A stretch of DNA of 64,000 nt from assembly GCA_963082975.1 (NCBI GenBank), contig OY720350.1, positions 12,308,910 to 12,372,909 of the forward strand, in the 5' to 3' direction. The translations under genes and the position numbers were made by a program. Below are positions 15,001-24,397 of the stretch, piece after piece. The stretch is from Labia minor (Eukaryota > Arthropoda > Insecta > Dermaptera > Spongiphoridae). The notes beneath the pieces were generated by a model. The model was not told where the DNA came from. It did no database searches and saw only the letters and a program-made list of their open reading frames with translations. The first letter of the stretch is position 1. Each line of letters opens with the position of its first letter.

Positions 15001-18000
15001 AAATGTTTTAAAAAAAATAATAAATTCGTTCATTTTACATCATAAAAATATTAAAAAAATATATTATTCATATTTCTTACTAAAAATTATTTTTTTATGC
15101 CGAAAACCTAGGGTCATCCTACGATGACCTTTCATAATTTTTAGGGTAAAATTAAAAAATGAAATTTTTAAAAATAAATAATAAATTCGTTCATTTTACA
15201 TCCTAAAAATATTAAAAAAATATATTATTCATATTTCTAATTAAAAATTATTTTTTTATTCCGAAAACCTAGGGTCATCCTACGATGACCTTTCATAATT
15301 TTTACGGTAAAATTAAAAAATGAAATGTTTTAAAAAAAATAATAAATTCGTTCATTTTACATCATAAAAATATTAAAAAAATATATTATTGATATTTCTG
15401 ATGAATAATTATTTTTTATGCCGAAAATCTAGGGTCATCCTACGATGACCTTTCATAATTTTTTCGGTAAAATTAAAAAATGAAATGTTTTAAAAAAAAT
15501 AATAAATTCGTTCATTTTACATCATAAAAATATTAAAAAAATATATTATTGATATTTCTGATGAATAATTATTTTTTATGCCGAAAATCTAGGGTCATCC
15601 TACGATGACCTTTCATAATTTTTTCTGTAAAATTAAAAAATGAAATGTTTTAAAAAAAATAATAAATTCGATCATTTTACATCATAAAAATATTAAAAAA
15701 ATATATTATTCATATTTCTAATTAAAAATTATTTTTTTATGCCGAAAACCTAGGGTCATCCTACGATGACCTTTCATAATTTTTTCGGTAAAATTTAAAA
15801 TGAAATTTTTAAAAATAAATAATAAATTCGTTCATTTTACATCATAAAAATATTAAAAAAATATATTATTCATATTTCTAATTAAAAATTATTTTTTTAT
15901 GCCGAAAACCTAGGGTCATCCTACGATGACCTTTCATAATTTTTTCTGTAAAATTAAAAAATGAAATGGTTTAAAAAAAATAATAAATTCGTTCATTTTA
16001 CATCATAAAAATATTAAAAAAATATATTATTGATATTTCTGATGAATAATTATTTTTTATGCCGAAAATCTAGGGTCATCCTACGATGACCTTTCATAAT
16101 TTTTTCGGTAAAATTAAAAATGAAATGTTTTAAAAAAAATAATAAATTCGTTCATTTTACATCATAAAAATATTAAAAAAATATATTATTCATATTTCTA
16201 ATTAAAAATTATTTTTTTTTGCCGAAAACCTAGGGTCATCCTACGATGACCTTTCATAATTTTTTCTGTAAAATTAAAAAATGAAATGTTTTAAAAAAAT
16301 AATAAATTCGTTCATTTTACATCATAAAAATATTAAAAAAATATATTATTCATATTTCTTACTAAAAATTATTTTTTTATGCAGAAAACCTAGGGTCATC
16401 CTACGATGACCTTTCATAATTTTTACGGTAAAATTAAAAAATGAAATTTTTAAAAATAAATAATAAATTCGTTCATTTTACATCCTAAAAATATTAAAAA
16501 AATATATTATTCATATTTCTTAGTAAAAATTATTTTTTTATGCCGAAAACCTAGGGTCATCCTACGATGACCTTTCATAATTTTTACGGTAAGATTAAAA
16601 AATGAAATGTTTTAAAAAAAATAATAAATTCGTTCATTTTACATCATAAAAATATTAAAAAAATATATTATTCATATTTATTACTAAAAATTATTTTTTT
16701 ATGCCGAAAACCTAAGTTCATCCTACGATGACCTTTCATAATTTTTTCGGTAAAATTAAAAAATGAAATTTTTAAAAATAAATAATAAATTCGTTCATTT
16801 TACATCATAAAAATATTAAAAAAATATATTATTCATATTTCTAATTAAAAATTATTTTTTTATGCCGAAAACCTAGGGTCATCCTACGATGACCTTTCCT
16901 AATTTTTTCTGTAAAATTAAAAAATGAAATGTTTTAAAAAAAATAATAAATTCGTTCATTTTACATCATAAAAATATTAAAAAAATATATTATTGAAATT
17001 TCTGATGAATAATTATTTTTTATGACGAAAATCTAGGGTCATCCTACGATGACCTTTCATAATTTTTTCTGTAAAATTAAAAAATGAAATGTTTTTAAAA
17101 AAATAATAAATTCGTTCATTTTACATCATAAAAATATTAAAAAAATATATTATTGATATTTCTGATGAATAATTATTTTTTATGCCGAAAATCTAGGGTC
17201 ATCCTACGATGACCTTTCATAATTTTTACGGTAAAATTAAAAAATGAAATTTTTAAAAATAAATAATAAATTCGTTCATTTTACATCCTAAAAATATTAA
17301 AAAAATATATTATTCATATTTCTTAGTAAAAATTATTTTTTTATGCCGAAAACCTAGGGTCATCCTACGATGACCTTTCATAATTTTTACGGTAAGATTA
17401 AAAAATGAAATGTTTTAAAAAAAATAAAAAAATCGTTCATTTTACATCATAAAAATATTAAAAAAATATATTATTCATATTTATTACTAAAAATTATTTT
17501 TTTATGCCGAAAACCTAAGGTCATCCTACGATGACCTTTCATAATTTTTTCGGTAAAATTAAAAAATGAAATTTTTAAAAATAAATAATAAATTCGTTCA
17601 TTTTACATCATAAAAATATTAAAAAAATATATTATTCATATTTCTAATTAAAAATTATTTTTTTTTGCCGAAAACCTAGGGTCATCCTACGATGACCTTT
17701 CATAATTTTTTCTGTAAAATTAAAAAATGAAATGTTTTAAAAAAATAATAAATTCGTTCATTTTACATCATAAAAATATTAAAAAAATATATTATTCATA
17801 TTTCTTACTAAAAATTATTTTTTTATGCCGAAAACCTAGGGTCATCCTACGATGACCTTTCATAATTTTTTCGGTAAAATTAAAAAATGAAATTTTTAAA
17901 AATAAATAATAAATTCGTTCATTTTACATCATAAAAATATTAAAAAAATATATTATTCATATTTCTAATTAAAAATTATTTTTTTATGCCGAAAACCTAG

Positions 18001-20530
18001 GGTCATCCTACGATGACCTTTCCTAATTTTTTCTGTAAAATTAAAAAATGAAATGTTTTAAAAAAAATAATAAATTCGTTCATTTTACATCATAAAAATA
18101 TTAAAAAAATATATTATTGAAATTTCTGATGAATAATTATTTTTTATGACGAAAATCTAGGGTCATCCTAAGATGACCTTTCATAATTTTTTCTGTAAAA
18201 TTAAAAAATGAAATGTTTTTAAAAAAATAATAAATTCGTTCATTTTACATCATAAAAATATTAAAAAAATATATTATTGATATTTCTGATGAATAATTAT
18301 TTTTTATGCCGAAAATCTAGGGTCATCCTACGATGACCTTTCATAATTTTTTCGGTAAAATTAAAAAATGAAATTTTTAAAAATAAATAATAAATTCGTT
18401 CATTTTACATCCTAAAAATATTAAAAAAATATATTATTCATATTTCTAATTAAAAATTATTTTTTATGCCGAAAACCTAGGGTCATCCTACGATGACCTT
18501 TCATAATTTTTTCTGTAAAATTAAAAAATGAAATGTTTTAAAAAAAATAATAAATTCGTTCATTTTACATCATAAAAATATTAAAAAAATATATTATTGA
18601 TATTTCTGATGAATAATTATTTTTTATGCCGAAAATCTAGGGTCATCCTACGATGACCTTTCATAATTTTTTCGGTAAAATTAAAAAATGAAATGGTTTA
18701 AAAAAAATAATAAATTCGTTCATTTTACATCATAAAAATATTAAAAAAATATATTATTCATATTTCTAATTAAAAATTATTTTTTTATGCCGAAAACCTA
18801 GGGTCATCCTACGATGACCTTTCATAATTTTTTCTGTAAAATTAAAAAATGAAATGTTTTAAAAAAAATAATAAATTCGTTCATTTTACATCATAAAAAT
18901 ATTAAAAAAATATATTATTCATATTTCTTACTAAAAATTATTTTTTTATGCCGAAAACCTAGGGTCATCCTACGATGACCTTTCATAATTTTTAGGGTAA
19001 AATTAAAAAATGAAATTTTTAAAAATAAATAATAAATTCGTTCATTTTACATCCTAAAAATATTAAAAAAATATATTATTCATATTTCTAATTAAAAATT
19101 ATTTTTTTATTCCGAAAACCTAGGGTCATCCTACGATGACCTTTCATAATTTTTTCTGTAAAATTAAAAAATGAAATGTTTTAAAAAAATAATAAATTCG
19201 TTCATTTTACATCATAAAAATATTAAAAAAATATATTATTGATATTTCTGATGAATAATTATTTTTTATGCCGAAAATCTAGGGTCATCCTACGATGACC
19301 TTTCATAATTTTTTCGGTAAAATTAAAAAATGAAATTTTTAAAAATAAATAATAAATTCGTTCATTTTACATCCTAAAAATATTAAAAAAATATATTATT
19401 CATATTTCTAATTAAAAATTATTTTTTTATGCCGAAAACCTAGGGTCATCCTACGATGACCTTTCATAATTTTTTCTGTAAAATTAAAAAATGAAATGTT
19501 TTAAAAAAAATAATAAATTCGTTCATTTTACATCATAAAAATATTAAAAAAATATATTATTGATATTTCTGATGAATAATTATTTTTTATGCCGAAATTC
19601 TAGGGTCATCCTACGATGACCTTTCATAATTTTTTCGGTAAAATTAAAAAATGAAATGGTTTAAAAAAAATAATAAATTCGTTCATTTTACATCATAAAA
19701 ATATTAAAAAAATATATTATTCATATTTCTAATTAAAAATTATTTTTTTATGCCGAAAACCTAGGGTCATCCTACGATGACCTTTCATAATTTTTTCTGT
19801 AAAATTAAAAAATGAAATGTTTTAAAAAAAATAATAAATTCGTTCATTTTACATCATAAAAATATTAAAAAAATATATTATTCATATTTCTTACTAAAAA
19901 TTATTTTTTTATGCCGAAAACCTAGGGTCATCCTACGATGACCTTTCATAATTTTTACGGTAAAATTAAAAAATGAAATTTTTAAAAATAAATAATAAAT
20001 TCGTTCATTTTACATCCTAAAAATATTAAAAAAATATATTATTCATATTTCTTAGTAAAAATTATTTTTTTATGCCGAAAACCTAGGGTCATCCTACGAT
20101 GACCTTTCATAATTTTTACGGTAAGATTAAAAAATGAAATGTTTTAAAAAAAATAAAAAAATCGTTCATTTTACATCATAAAAATATTAAAAAAATATAT
20201 TATTCATATTTATTACTAAAAATTATTTTTTTATGCCGAAAACCTAAGGTCATCCTACGATGACCTTTCATAATTTTTTCGGTAAAATTAAAAAATGAAA
20301 TTTTTAAAAATAAATAATAAATTCGTTCATTTTACATCATAAAAATATTAAAAAAATATATTATTCATATTTCTAATTAAAAATTATTTTTTTATGCCGA
20401 AAACCTAGGGTCATCCTACGATGACCTTTCATAATTTTTTCTGTAAAATTAAAAAATGAAATGGTTTAAAAAAAATAATAAATTCGTTCATTTTACATCA
20501 TAAAAATATTAAAAAAATATATTATTGATA

Positions 20531-20535
20531 TTTCT
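20531..20535. other. Target-site duplication, left of copia element
   Basis: TTTCT directly before the LTR, repeated at 24393-24397 directly after the other LTR. Removing the element and one copy restores a normal satellite sequence, GATATTTCTGATGAATAATT. This proves integration into a pre-existing monomer of the CTGATGAATA subtype. Confidence 0.95.
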
Positions 20536-20684
20536 TGTTGGAGTTTTAAATGTGTTTAATGAAAATGCACTGTTCGAGTTTGAATGTGTTTTTAATACAA
20601 GGTGAACATTTACTCTAAGGTCATACTATAAATATATATACAGGTAAGAAGGTGCAGGGTTACCAACTTTAATATACTTTAACA
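20536..20684 (-). repeat. Copia element 3' LTR
   Basis: 149 bp, TGTTGGAG...CTTTAACA as read on the plus strand, with TG...CA ends in both orientations. It is identical to the other LTR apart from one base (TTTAATGAAAATGC here, TTTAATGAATATGC there). It lies directly next to the polypurine tract, which makes it the 3' LTR of a minus-strand element. Confidence 0.96.
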
Positions 20685-20694
20685 CACCCCCTTC
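20685..20694 (-). other. Copia polypurine tract
   Basis: The minus strand reads GAAGGGGGTG immediately before the 3' LTR start TGTTAAAG. This is the expected position and composition for the plus-strand DNA synthesis primer of an LTR element. Confidence 0.85.
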
Positions 20695-20755
20695 AAGTGA
20701 ATAATTAAAAAATATAAATAATTACAATTTTACAATATAAACATTTTTTTTTTAA

Positions 20756-20885
20756 TTAATTCATTTGCTTGAGTCTTCTCATACAATCTTCTTGCTTGAC
20801 CTTTGAGACGGTTTTCGTGAGAAAATCAGCAGGCATACTTAAGACGTTTTTATCTCTATCGTATTCAAACTTTATGCCTAAAAAA
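20756..20885 (-). pseudogene. Out-of-frame C-terminal remnant of copia pol
   Basis: After the A-run at 20880-20885 the pol coding sequence continues in another frame to a TAA at 20756-20758. The first part resembles the residues that normally follow RT motif YVDD (a GIK-type stretch and then acidic and basic residues). It jumps straight to PADFLTK, which resembles the ADIFTK motif near the end of copia Pol, followed by a short basic tail. The RNase H domain that should lie between them is absent. Two separate lesions are therefore visible: one extra base in a homopolymer, and an in-frame internal deletion that I estimate from family length at 250-300 codons. Confidence 0.8.
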
Positions 20886-23800
20886 TTGATTTATTTCTCC
20901 CATGTCTTTCATGTTAAAATCATTAGACAAATTCTTTTTAAATTCATTAATATCCTTTTTATTTGATCCTATTATGATTATATCATCCACGTAAATGATT
21001 AATATTAATACGTTTTTATTATTATTATTATTATTTTTAATATATATGCATGGATCACTCTCCAATGGAGACATTCCTAAATTTTTTAATTTTATGTCTA
21101 ATTTTTTGTACCATTGGCGTCCGGATTGTTTCAATCCGTATATAGCCTTTTTTAATTTTAATATATTTTTCCCTTTTTTAAAGTCTTTTATCATTTGTAA
21201 TGCAATCTTTTTTATATTTTCATTTTCATTTTCGACTAAATCTTTCAATATGTCGTTAAACCCTTCAGGACATTCCATGTAAATGTTCTCTTCCAGTTCA
21301 CCATTTAAATATGCTGCCTCCACGTCCATTTGTTCAATGTACCACTTTTCTTCTATAGACTTAGCCATTAGTGTCCTCACGCTGCTCATTCTGGCTACAG
21401 GTGAATAAGTATCAAAATAATCTATTGAATAAGTTTGGCTATATCCCTTGGCGACTAACCTGGCCTTTTTAGTATTATCATTTTTGGTCGTTAAGACAAA
21501 ACGACTACCCACTATATTTTGATTTTCGTGTTTCCTGACCATTGTCCAAGTATCGTTTTTAATTAATGTAATCATTTCTTTCCTCATGGCTGTTTTCCAT
21601 AAGTTCGAGTCTTCTTGCAATAGTGCATCTTTAATTTTCAGTTCTACATTAAGTCCTTGGACCTCTCCTTCGGTCGTTTCTATCGAGAGTTCATCTTCTG
21701 AACTTAAGACATCACTGTCTCTAGAGCTGGGAATTGTTTCTTCATCATTTTCACTTTCGGATTTTTTGTATTGATAGACTTTTCTGGGTCTTCCCCTATT
21801 TCCACTTTTAATCATTTTAGGACGTCCTCTTCCTCTCTGTTGGTCAATGTTATTTTCGTCTATATCACTTTCTAAAGATGCATCATCATTATGTTTATCA
21901 ATCATTATGTCCAAGCTGTTGTATTTTGAATTTTCTTCTAATAAATCATTATATTTTAAATTATCTCCATTTTTATTATGAAATTCGTTTATAAATTTAA
22001 TATCTCGAGTAATATGTACCCTTCTGGTCATGGGATCATATACTCTATAAGCTTTGCTTTCCTCGCAATAATTTATAAAAATTCCTTCAATTGTTCTTGA
22101 ATTTAATTTATTTTTATTATTTTTATTTAAAAAATGTACTCTCATACCAAAAGTTCTTAAATGTGAGACATTAAATTTTTTGTTTGTAAGGATGTTATAA
22201 GGTATTTGTCCCTTTAAAGATGATGTTGGGCTTCTGTTCCTCAAATAACATGCAGTTATTACTGCTTCTGCCCAAAAGGAATGTTCTAGATTTGCTTGTA
22301 TTAACATACATCTCGTCATCTCCAATAGAGTCTTGTTCATACGTTCAGATAATCCATTTTGTTGGGGCGTATAAGGAACTGTTAATCTTCGCTTAATTCC
22401 TGATTTTTTTAAAAAATTATTAAATCTATTATTAATGTATTCTTTTCCATTATCTGATTGCAAATATTTAATCCTTTTATCTGTCATGTTTTCAATATAA
22501 TTTTTATATTCAATAAATGCTTCAAAAGCTTGACTTTTGTATTTTAGAAATTTAACTTCGCAATATCTGCTTGCTTCGTCTATAAAAGTAATGAAATATT
22601 TATTTCCACCGATAGACGTGGTTCTAAATGGTCCACAAATATCTGTATGGATTATTTCCAATATTTCTAAATTTTTCTGTGAATTTGAATTTTTAAAAGG
22701 TGTTTGAGATAATTTTCCTTTAATGCATATTTCACAATTATTTAAATTTTCATTTAATATACTTTGGTCTAAACCGAAAACTTGATCTGATTTGGTTATT
22801 AGTTTTAAATCTCTTTCATTTAAATGTCCGTATCTTTTATGCCATATGTCTAATTTTGATAATTTATTTTTATTTAAATAATATGAAAAATCATTTTTAT
22901 CTTTATTTTTAATATTTTCATTTAAATAATATAATCCGTTCTCCTTTTTCTTAGCTGTAAACATTAGTTCGTCATTATTCGTTATAAATGCATTATGATT
23001 TTTAAATAAAACTTCAAAATTCTTATCAGTAAATGACCCGACAGATAATAAATTCGTTTTTAATTTGGGAACATATAGTACATCTGTTAATTCAATTTGT
23101 CTATTATTTATGTTAATAATCATATCACCAATACAATCAATTTTTATTTTACTGTTATCGGCTAGTGTTAAACAATTTAGTTTTGGATGTCTTATATTTT
23201 CCAGTAATTCTTTATTATTTATCATGTGATTTGTACAGCCAGAATCTAAAATCCAATCATTTTTATCATCAGTGACTTTTAGGGCTAACATATGAGTCGA
23301 CTTAGATGGACATTGAGAAATTTTATGGCCTTCGCCCTTACAACGGAAACATATAATTTTATTTTTAATTTCATTATTTAAATTACTAAATTTATTATAA
23401 TCAGTTGACCTTTTATCCCTGTTGAAAAAATTATGTTTTTTATTCGTATTATATTTATTATTATTATTTTCATTATATTTATTTAAAGAATTATTTTTGT
23501 AAGGATTATTTTTAAAATTATAATTTTTATTAATAGGTCTATTTTTATTTCTATTTTTAATAAAGTTACTTTGATTTGAGGAATCGCCTTGACTTCCCCG
23601 ACATTCAAACTCTTCCAATAATTTTATTTTTAAATTATCTAAAGATGGCAAAGTATCCCTTGTTTCTATAGCACATCTAAAATTTTCATATTCGTCTGGT
23701 AGACTATATAATAATATTATACATAATAGTTCATCATTTATTATAAATTCAATATCTTTTAATTTTTCTATAATTTCACAAAATGTATTTAAATAGTCAT

Positions 23801-24161
23801 CCATATTATCACTTATATTCATTTTACTTAAAATTAGTTTCTTTAACAAATAAGCCTTTTTGGCTGGACCTTTACTTTCAAAGGTTTCCTTTAATTTATT
23901 CCATATTTCACTTGAGCTATTTAAATTTTTAACTATCCTTAATTCTCTAGGTGTTATTGATAAAATTAGATCAGACTTAGCTTTTTGGTCCAGGAGATCC
24001 CATTTTTCAATCCCTTTCGTATCTTTTTCATCAATATTTGACCTTTTTTGGTTTCCGGAGACTATGTTCCAATATCCATTTTTTACTAGGATGGCTTCCA
24101 TCTGAATCTTCCAGGTATCATAGTTGTGTCGGTGTAGTGGTTCAATTTTAAGAAATTCCAT
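20865..24161 (-). CDS. gag-pol: Copia-type Gag-Pol, truncated (Gag, NC, PR, IN, RT)
   Basis: A 1098-residue polyprotein that would package RNA, mature, integrate and reverse-transcribe a Ty1/copia element. Residues 1-190 resemble the UBN2-type copia Gag. An Asn/Lys-rich linker covers about 196-268. The zinc knuckle is C271-C274-H279-C284. Protease has DSG at 306-308. Integrase has H441/H446 and C476/C479, then D507, D570 and E606 with 35 residues between the last two. Two AT-hook-like motifs (RGRGRPK 776-782, RGRPRK 789-794) lie in the integrase tail. RT spans about 855-1090 with D946 in QMDVEAAYL, YGLKQSGRQW, and YVDD at 1057-1060. The frame ends at TGA 20865-20867 with a short aberrant tail after GEINQFF, caused by an extra base in an A-run; RNase H is missing. 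The start ATG lies about 70 bases after the primer-binding site and is the first in-frame Met. An otherwise undamaged frame argues for recent decay. Confidence 0.93.
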   Translation of the reverse strand: MEFLKIEPLHRHNYDTWKIQMEAILVKNGYWNIVSGNQKRSNIDEKDTKGIEKWDLLDQKAKSDLILSITPRELRIVKNLNSSSEIWNKLKETFESKGPAKKAYLLKKLILSKMNISDNMDDYLNTFCEIIEKLKDIEFIINDELLCIILLYSLPDEYENFRCAIETRDTLPSLDNLKIKLLEEFECRGSQGDSSNQSNFIKNRNKNRPINKNYNFKNNPYKNNSLNKYNENNNNKYNTNKKHNFFNRDKRSTDYNKFSNLNNEIKNKIICFRCKGEGHKISQCPSKSTHMLALKVTDDKNDWILDSGCTNHMINNKELLENIRHPKLNCLTLADNSKIKIDCIGDMIININNRQIELTDVLYVPKLKTNLLSVGSFTDKNFEVLFKNHNAFITNNDELMFTAKKKENGLYYLNENIKNKDKNDFSYYLNKNKLSKLDIWHKRYGHLNERDLKLITKSDQVFGLDQSILNENLNNCEICIKGKLSQTPFKNSNSQKNLEILEIIHTDICGPFRTTSIGGNKYFITFIDEASRYCEVKFLKYKSQAFEAFIEYKNYIENMTDKRIKYLQSDNGKEYINNRFNNFLKKSGIKRRLTVPYTPQQNGLSERMNKTLLEMTRCMLIQANLEHSFWAEAVITACYLRNRSPTSSLKGQIPYNILTNKKFNVSHLRTFGMRVHFLNKNNKNKLNSRTIEGIFINYCEESKAYRVYDPMTRRVHITRDIKFINEFHNKNGDNLKYNDLLEENSKYNSLDIMIDKHNDDASLESDIDENNIDQQRGRGRPKMIKSGNRGRPRKVYQYKKSESENDEETIPSSRDSDVLSSEDELSIETTEGEVQGLNVELKIKDALLQEDSNLWKTAMRKEMITLIKNDTWTMVRKHENQNIVGSRFVLTTKNDNTKKARLVAKGYSQTYSIDYFDTYSPVARMSSVRTLMAKSIEEKWYIEQMDVEAAYLNGELEENIYMECPEGFNDILKDLVENENENIKKIALQMIKDFKKGKNILKLKKAIYGLKQSGRQWYKKLDIKLKNLGMSPLESDPCIYIKNNNNNNKNVLILIIYVDDIIIIGSNKKDINEFKKNLSNDFNMKDMGEINQFFRHKV

Positions 24162-24229
24162 TTTTTAAAAAAACCCTTTTAAGATTAAAAAATATTTCCA
24201 ATTATCACCCAATTACCCGCAGTGTTTAC

Positions 24230-24243
24230 CTGGGCCCATAACC
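24230..24243 (-). other. Copia primer-binding site (initiator tRNA-Met anticodon arm)
   Basis: Next to the 5' LTR the plus strand reads CTGGGCCCATAACC. This is the anticodon stem-loop sequence of eukaryotic initiator tRNA-Met with CAT as anticodon at 24237-24239. The element RNA therefore carries its complement. Priming from a fragment of initiator tRNA, not from its 3' end, is known for Drosophila copia and relatives, so this fits the family. Confidence 0.85.
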
Positions 24244-24392
24244 TGTTGGAGTTTTAAATGTGTTTAATGAATATGCACTGTTCGAGTTTGAATGTGTTTT
24301 TAATACAAGGTGAACATTTACTCTAAGGTCATACTATAAATATATATACAGGTAAGAAGGTGCAGGGTTACCAACTTTAATATACTTTAACA
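24244..24392 (-). repeat. Copia element 5' LTR
   Basis: 149 bp, one mismatch to the LTR at 20536-20684. It lies upstream of the primer-binding site on the minus strand, so it should contain the promoter. Its outer end abuts the TTTCT target duplication at 24393-24397. Confidence 0.96.
24334..24348 (-). promoter_or_regulatory. Candidate TATA element in copia 5' LTR
   Basis: The plus strand reads CTATAAATATATATA, so the minus strand reads TATATATATTTATAG. The position, about 45 bases into a 149-bp LTR, suits a TATA box for element transcription. The motif is TATA-like on both strands, so its direction cannot be judged from sequence alone. Confidence 0.4.
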
Positions 24393-24397
24393 TTTCT
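24393..24397. other. Target-site duplication, right of copia element
   Basis: TTTCT, matching 20531-20535, followed directly by GATGAATAATTATTTTTTATGCC, the normal continuation of the satellite monomer. Confidence 0.95.

Larger units (their letters stand above)
1..20535 (+). repeat. 161-bp AT-rich satellite array, left segment (about 127 monomers)
   Basis: Head-to-tail tandem repeats with a period close to 161 bp: monomer starts can be read at 1, 162, 323, 484 and 645. The first monomer has 29 G/C in 161 bp (about 18%). Most G/C lies in one core, ATGCCGAAAACCTAGGG followed by the dyad GGTCATCCTACGATGACC. The rest is A-tracts and T-tracts. Subtypes differ in the opening bases after CATATTT or GATATTT: CTAATTAAAA, CTTACTAAAA, CTTAGTAAAA, CTGATGAATA (with AATCTAGGG instead of AACCTAGGG), and ATTACTAAAA (with CCTAAGG). 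A second linked variation lies in the distal half (GAAATGTTTTAAAAAAAATAA with ACATCATAAA, versus GAAATTTTTAAAAATAAATAA with ACATCCTAAA). All copies share one orientation. No open frame, RNA gene or other insertion is visible. The array ends at the 5-bp target duplication of the copia element. Confidence 0.98.
20536..24392 (-). mobile_element. Ty1/copia LTR retrotransposon, internally deleted, minus strand
   Basis: A 3857-bp element bounded by two 149-bp LTRs with one mismatch between them and flanked by a 5-bp duplication of satellite sequence. The order on the minus strand is 5' LTR, primer-binding site, a leader of about 70 bases, gag-pol, polypurine tract, 3' LTR. Integrase before reverse transcriptase places it in Ty1/copia. 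It is shorter than the usual copia length of about 5 kb because the RNase H part of pol is missing, and pol also carries a frameshift. It could move only with enzymes supplied by a related intact copy. The LTR pair suggests a recent insertion. Confidence 0.96.

Noticed and set aside
1-20535. CRISPR array
   Set aside because: Repeats are directly tandem, 161 bp long and lack variable spacers; the context is eukaryotic.
20769-20966. Short plus-strand frames within the copia element (also 20995-21282, 21586-21774, 23860-24105)
   Set aside because: They are antisense to the minus-strand Gag-Pol frame, have low-complexity composition and no recognisable domain.
24230-24243. tRNA-Met gene
   Set aside because: Only the anticodon arm sequence is present, without acceptor, D or T arms. 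Its place beside the LTR makes it a primer-binding site.
24334-24348. Plus-strand promoter for a satellite transcript from the copia LTR
   Set aside because: CTATAAATATATATA is TATA-like on the plus strand, but it is equally TATA-like on the element strand and nothing else supports plus-strand initiation.
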